Shown: positions 60,777-64,000 of the stretch, piece by piece
Position numbering within the stretch: position 1 is the first letter of the stretch
Layout: the number at the start of each line of letters is the position of its first letter
Source of the DNA: Eleginops maclovinus
Taxonomy: Eukaryota > Chordata > Actinopteri > Perciformes > Eleginopidae
Length of the DNA: 64,000 bases
NCBI RefSeq assembly: GCF_036324505.1
Contig: NC_086352.1
Span: forward strand, 23,779,637-23,843,636
Reading direction: 5' to 3'
Made by a program: the position numbers and the translations under genes
The notes under the pieces: generated by a model
The model's input: the letters and a program-made list of their open reading frames with translations, nothing else
Databases searched by the model: none
What the model was told of the DNA's origin: nothing

Positions 60777-61655
60777 TCAGCTTTGAGCTGAAACCGGGTT
60801 TATCACTGTTTTATAGAAATGCTCAGCTTCACTACAGTCCCGATACAGTTTTGTTTGTCCATTGAAGGTTACGATGAGTGTTGCAGGGAACAGTAGTCCA
60901 TGCCTCACCTCAGCCTTACGCAGCTTCATCCTGACGTCATTGAAAAGTGCCCTCTTCCTGGCAATATCCGCAGTAATATCAGGAAATATCTTCACTCGCA
61001 TGCCTCGGAGAATGATCTCTCCCTTGCTTCTTGCCAGCTTCAAGATAGCTTCCTTTGCTTGGTATCTCTGCATAGTGACAATCATAGGTCTGGGTCTCAT
61101 ATCAGTCCCATGCCCAATCCTGTATGCCATCTCGACTGCCGGGTCACATGAGAGCTCACTTCCGAATACCTCCTTTAAAAAGTTTGTCACAAAGGCAATG
61201 GGGTCGCTCTTCTCTATATCCTTTTTCAGTCCAAACACACGTAGATTCAACTTTCTGTTTTGAATCTCCATCCTCTCAATTTAGTCTTTAAACTCTTTGT
61301 TTTCCTTCATTAGATTTCCATTTGCAGTTTCGAGTATAGCAACCCTACAATCCATATCGGTCAGTCCCTCCTCCATATCACCGAGCCTCTGACAACATGA
61401 GTCAAGTTCTCCCTTTAAAGCATCAAGCTGCGGCTGGAATCTCTCGAAAGCAGCCCCTATCTCCTCTCTTATTATTGAGCGTATTAGTGCCGACAGCTCC
61501 GAGTGGCTCACCTGCGAGGACTCGCTCTTCATGGCGTTCACCTCAGCTGCTCGTGTGTCATTCACTCCCGACAGGCCGCTGCTCTCGTTTAACGGCACTT
61601 TAGCCTTTTTGTGTGCTTTCTTTGATGCCATTATATTCCCCACATTATATTTCAC
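60777..61655 (-). pseudogene. L1-type LINE ORF1 with one in-frame stop
   Basis: On the minus strand an ATG at 61655 opens MASKKAHKKAKVPLNESSGL nine codons downstream of a first in-frame ATG, a coiled-coil region follows (IREEIGAAFERFQPQLDALK), and then TAA at 61281-61283. The same frame resumes without a shift: LNLRVFGLKKDIEKSDP, AVEMAYRIG, PMIVTMQRYQAKEAILK and VKIFPDITADIARKR are the RRM and C-terminal domain of L1-type ORF1p (the Transposase_22 family), an RNA-binding trimer that coats L1 RNA. The frame ends at TGA 60777-60779. Only one defect is visible across nearly 300 codons, so this copy is far less decayed than the ORF2 remnant to its left. The first-ATG position is approximate. Confidence 0.85.
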
Positions 61656-61775
61656 TATGGACTTTGACTGAACAACTTGATCATCCGTTCATAACCTGAT
61701 TTTTCAAAAGTTTGAAACGGGAGCTACACGCTCCTAAGTTTTACACACCACTTCCGCGCATGAGCAGTTCTAGTG
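61656..61775 (-). other. Probable 5' UTR of the L1-type element
   Basis: Read on the minus strand, this contains ctgctcatgcgcggaagtgg and a gggagc/gctccc-type region before ORF1. A CGCGGAAGTG ETS/NRF1-like site at the 5' end is common for fish L1 promoters as I recall. The end position is approximate. Confidence 0.4.
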
Positions 61776-62848
61776 TTTGCTTCTACTTATATGTTTCTAT
61801 GTATAGACTCTAAATAATCTAACAGTTTCCAAGTAAATGTGAGCGATGCATTGAGTTGCAGACGCTAATTCTTAGTCAGCATTTGTTCAGTTCTTCTTTT
61901 TTTAAAGGTATAACATGTCACTATAAGTATTCATAGAAAAACGTACAAAACTGCACCTCCATTTAAAGTTATATATTTGTCAACAGAATTTGAAGAACAG
62001 GAAAACTGTTTTCATTTACCTATTAAAAAATGTTGATATAAAAAGATTAGTTCTTTCTGGCTCTCTGAATGTATATCATATAAATAGATATACATATTTT
62101 ATGTAGTTTTAAAATGGATGACAGGTGCGTTTTTTTGAGTAGCCGATTTAACGGATCACTCTTATTTTTTTTAGCTAACTAAGAGTCACATTTACACACA
62201 CAGAACACACACACAAAGTACATACTGTAGATACTTACATTATGCAGGAAAAAGGAATCCATTTACAAGAGAGAACTTACCCAGAGGACCATTAACATAC
62301 TACTGCCTTCCACGCATTGCTTCAGTTCACTGTGGGTCATTTCCTATAATGAATTGCCAAATTATCGGAGTGTTTTCTTATCAAATAGGAAATGGTAATG
62401 ATGATGACAAAAGAACAACAACAACATAAAACAAGTTGTATCATGCCCTCCAGCCAACAGTGGTGCAGTGTGTTTTTCTCTCTCATACACAGACACACTT
62501 CTCAAGCTGATAATCAGGCATTTATTCCATAAACAATGCTGGAACTGCTTTGGGATTTGCCTAACAATGTCTCATTACTAGTGTATGAGCTCCTTTTTCT
62601 TTCTTGAGATAATGCAATTCGTCAAGGAGAGCATATGAGGGAGGGAGCGAGAAAACGCGGGGCGGGGGTAGAGCGAGGGGAGGAGGACAAAAACACTTAT
62701 TAATTTGCACGAAATGGAATTAGCAGCGGGGAGTTAGAAGCGGCAGAGTTTCTAATTTTACCCTTGCCCCCGTGCGCCGATGGTAAATGGAGATTTGTCA
62801 CACTCCACTTGGCTGGCTCCCCAGCTTGATGAGCTGTCTCTCTTGCAG
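61776..62848. other. Non-coding
   Basis: It is AT-rich up to about 62.6 kb, then has a purine-rich GC patch at about 62640-62690 (gagggagcgagaaaacgcgg). No repeat is recognised. Confidence 0.4.
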
Positions 62849-62899
62849 GAGCCCCACTCAATCTCTAGCATTAGCCACAATGCCAGCACCGAGTCGGCA
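62849..62899 (+). other. Exon-like 51-base segment, unassigned
   Basis: The acceptor gagctgtctctcttgcag and the donor GCA|gtgagt bound 17 open codons reading EPHSISSISHNASTESA in phase 0 at both ends. The serine/threonine-rich, polar sequence looks like a linker in a cytoplasmic domain. No partner exon is seen nearby, so it may belong to a gene continuing past 64 kb, or be chance or a conserved non-coding element. Confidence 0.25.
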
Positions 62900-64000
62900 G
62901 TGAGTGGGTGGAAGTGCCATCAGTCGCCACATTTCATTGATGACACTGAATAAATAGGAGGATGTAAGAGGCGAGGGACACAACTTGTGAGCTATTCGTC
63001 TTCGCACCTTTTCCACGACTAAAGGTGGGATAGAGGGGTGATATTGTTCTTGTACGGTTTGATTTCATACCAATACCTTACATCGCTTGGCAGGTTACCT
63101 ACCACAAATCATATTAAAGATAACATCACTACAAAGCCAGTTCTAAATAATGATATGGCAGTGAAAGGAAAGCCCAAATGGGAACAGCAGGCTTAGCTAA
63201 GCAAGTTTAACACACCTAAGGGCAAAAGGGAGTAAAAAGGTCAGTTAAAAAGTGAAATCCAACCTTAAACACACAGAGCTTTCGTGGATAAGCGAGATAA
63301 CAAAACATGTGTGGTTTGGCATTAACTTTGTACCCGAAACAGTTAATGGAAAAATAATTGCAGCCTTTTTGATAATTGATTAATCATCTGAGTACAAAAT
63401 CCCCTCTCCAGCTTCTCAATTGGGATCATTTGCTTAGTTTCTCTGTCTTATGTGGTCCCATGGCCCAGGCCTAATGGATGGATGGATAGATAGACAAGCT
63501 GAATGATATTCAGAGGCACGTACCCCAGAGGTCAAAGGGCACAGTCAGTTTTTGCAGCTGATAAACACAAGGTAAGTTTATTTATATAGCATATTTTGCA
63601 ACACAGAGACAGTTCAAAGTGCTTTACATCAGCATTAACACACAATCAGAAGACGGAAGGAAAAAATTAAAAGAATAATAATTCATATTTCATAAATTCA
63701 TAAAAACCATGCATAAAACAGATACAGGATAGTTAAAACACCGCCAGAACATCCTTGGTTGTCCTGCCTGTTAAGCTTCTTTCTGATACCAGATAAGAAG
63801 ATCTGAATTATTACAGCCCTGATGAGATGAAGTGCTATCTCCCCTTGTTCCTCAGTTCCTTTGATACATGGATCAATATATCTGTGATGACATGATCAAC
63901 TGTTGGCATCTGAGGTGCAGCTTTGGAGCTTTTCAAATCCCTCATTCTATCTACAGAAGATCTGTGTATAAAATGGTTTTATTGATCACGGTGTGCTTGC
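62900..64000. other. Non-coding with a fish dispersed-repeat tail
   Basis: A GATG/GATA array lies at about 63474-63495. At 63574-63640, gtttatttatatagcatatt and ttcaaagtgctttacatc match a very common fish interspersed-repeat motif. No exon is recognised. Confidence 0.45.

Overview
The window looks like teleost fish nuclear DNA. It carries the 3' half of a vertebrate gene split by introns, very long CA/GT microsatellites, fish-type transposon remnants (Tc1-like, hAT-like, L1-like and Jockey/CR1-group LINE pieces) and tens of kilobases with no dense coding. I see no bacterial or viral gene set, rRNA, intact tRNA or CRISPR array.

Region 1 (1 to about 8.9 kb, + strand): the last nine exons of a UACA orthologue (uveal autoantigen with coiled-coil domains and ankyrin repeats). 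They encode about 1093 residues, of which 903 sit in one giant coiled-coil exon. The ankyrin-repeat half lies upstream of the window. The 3' UTR starts at 6379 with a (TG)n tract and has candidate poly(A) signals at 7189 and 8887.

Region 2 (about 8.9 to 56 kb): a largely non-coding stretch broken up by eight long CA/GT tracts, a poly-G tract, several miniature transposons (a TTAA-flanked one at 7.4 kb, two copies of a Tc1-type one at 24.6 and 47.7 kb, a fold-back one at 25.7 kb) and a 200-bp repeat present twice, 2 kb apart. Within it I find a candidate small gene on the + strand that simple ORF length would miss: a first coding exon at 20334, a 78-base exon at 31108, and a last exon at 49463 that ends in a stop codon followed 73 bases later by AATAAA. 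All three fit in phase 0 and would encode a 57-residue protein I do not recognise. In mammals the interval downstream of UACA is a long gene-poor region leading to TLE3, so the low coding density agrees with known synteny, although TLE3 is not in the window.

Region 3 (56.0 to 61.8 kb): a nest of decayed mobile elements, mostly on the minus strand. It holds a frameshifted endonuclease/reverse transcriptase ORF2 of Jockey/CR1-group type, an L1-type ORF1 with one in-frame stop and, placed 2 bases past the end of that ORF1, a 1153-bp hAT-like element with a perfect 8-bp target-site duplication that itself contains a Tc1-like transposase fragment.

Region 4 (61.8 to 64 kb): non-coding sequence with one exon-like segment at 62849 and a common fish dispersed-repeat tail near 63.6 kb.

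The two genes are not known to act together. Exon limits come from reading splice sites and phases by eye, without alignment.
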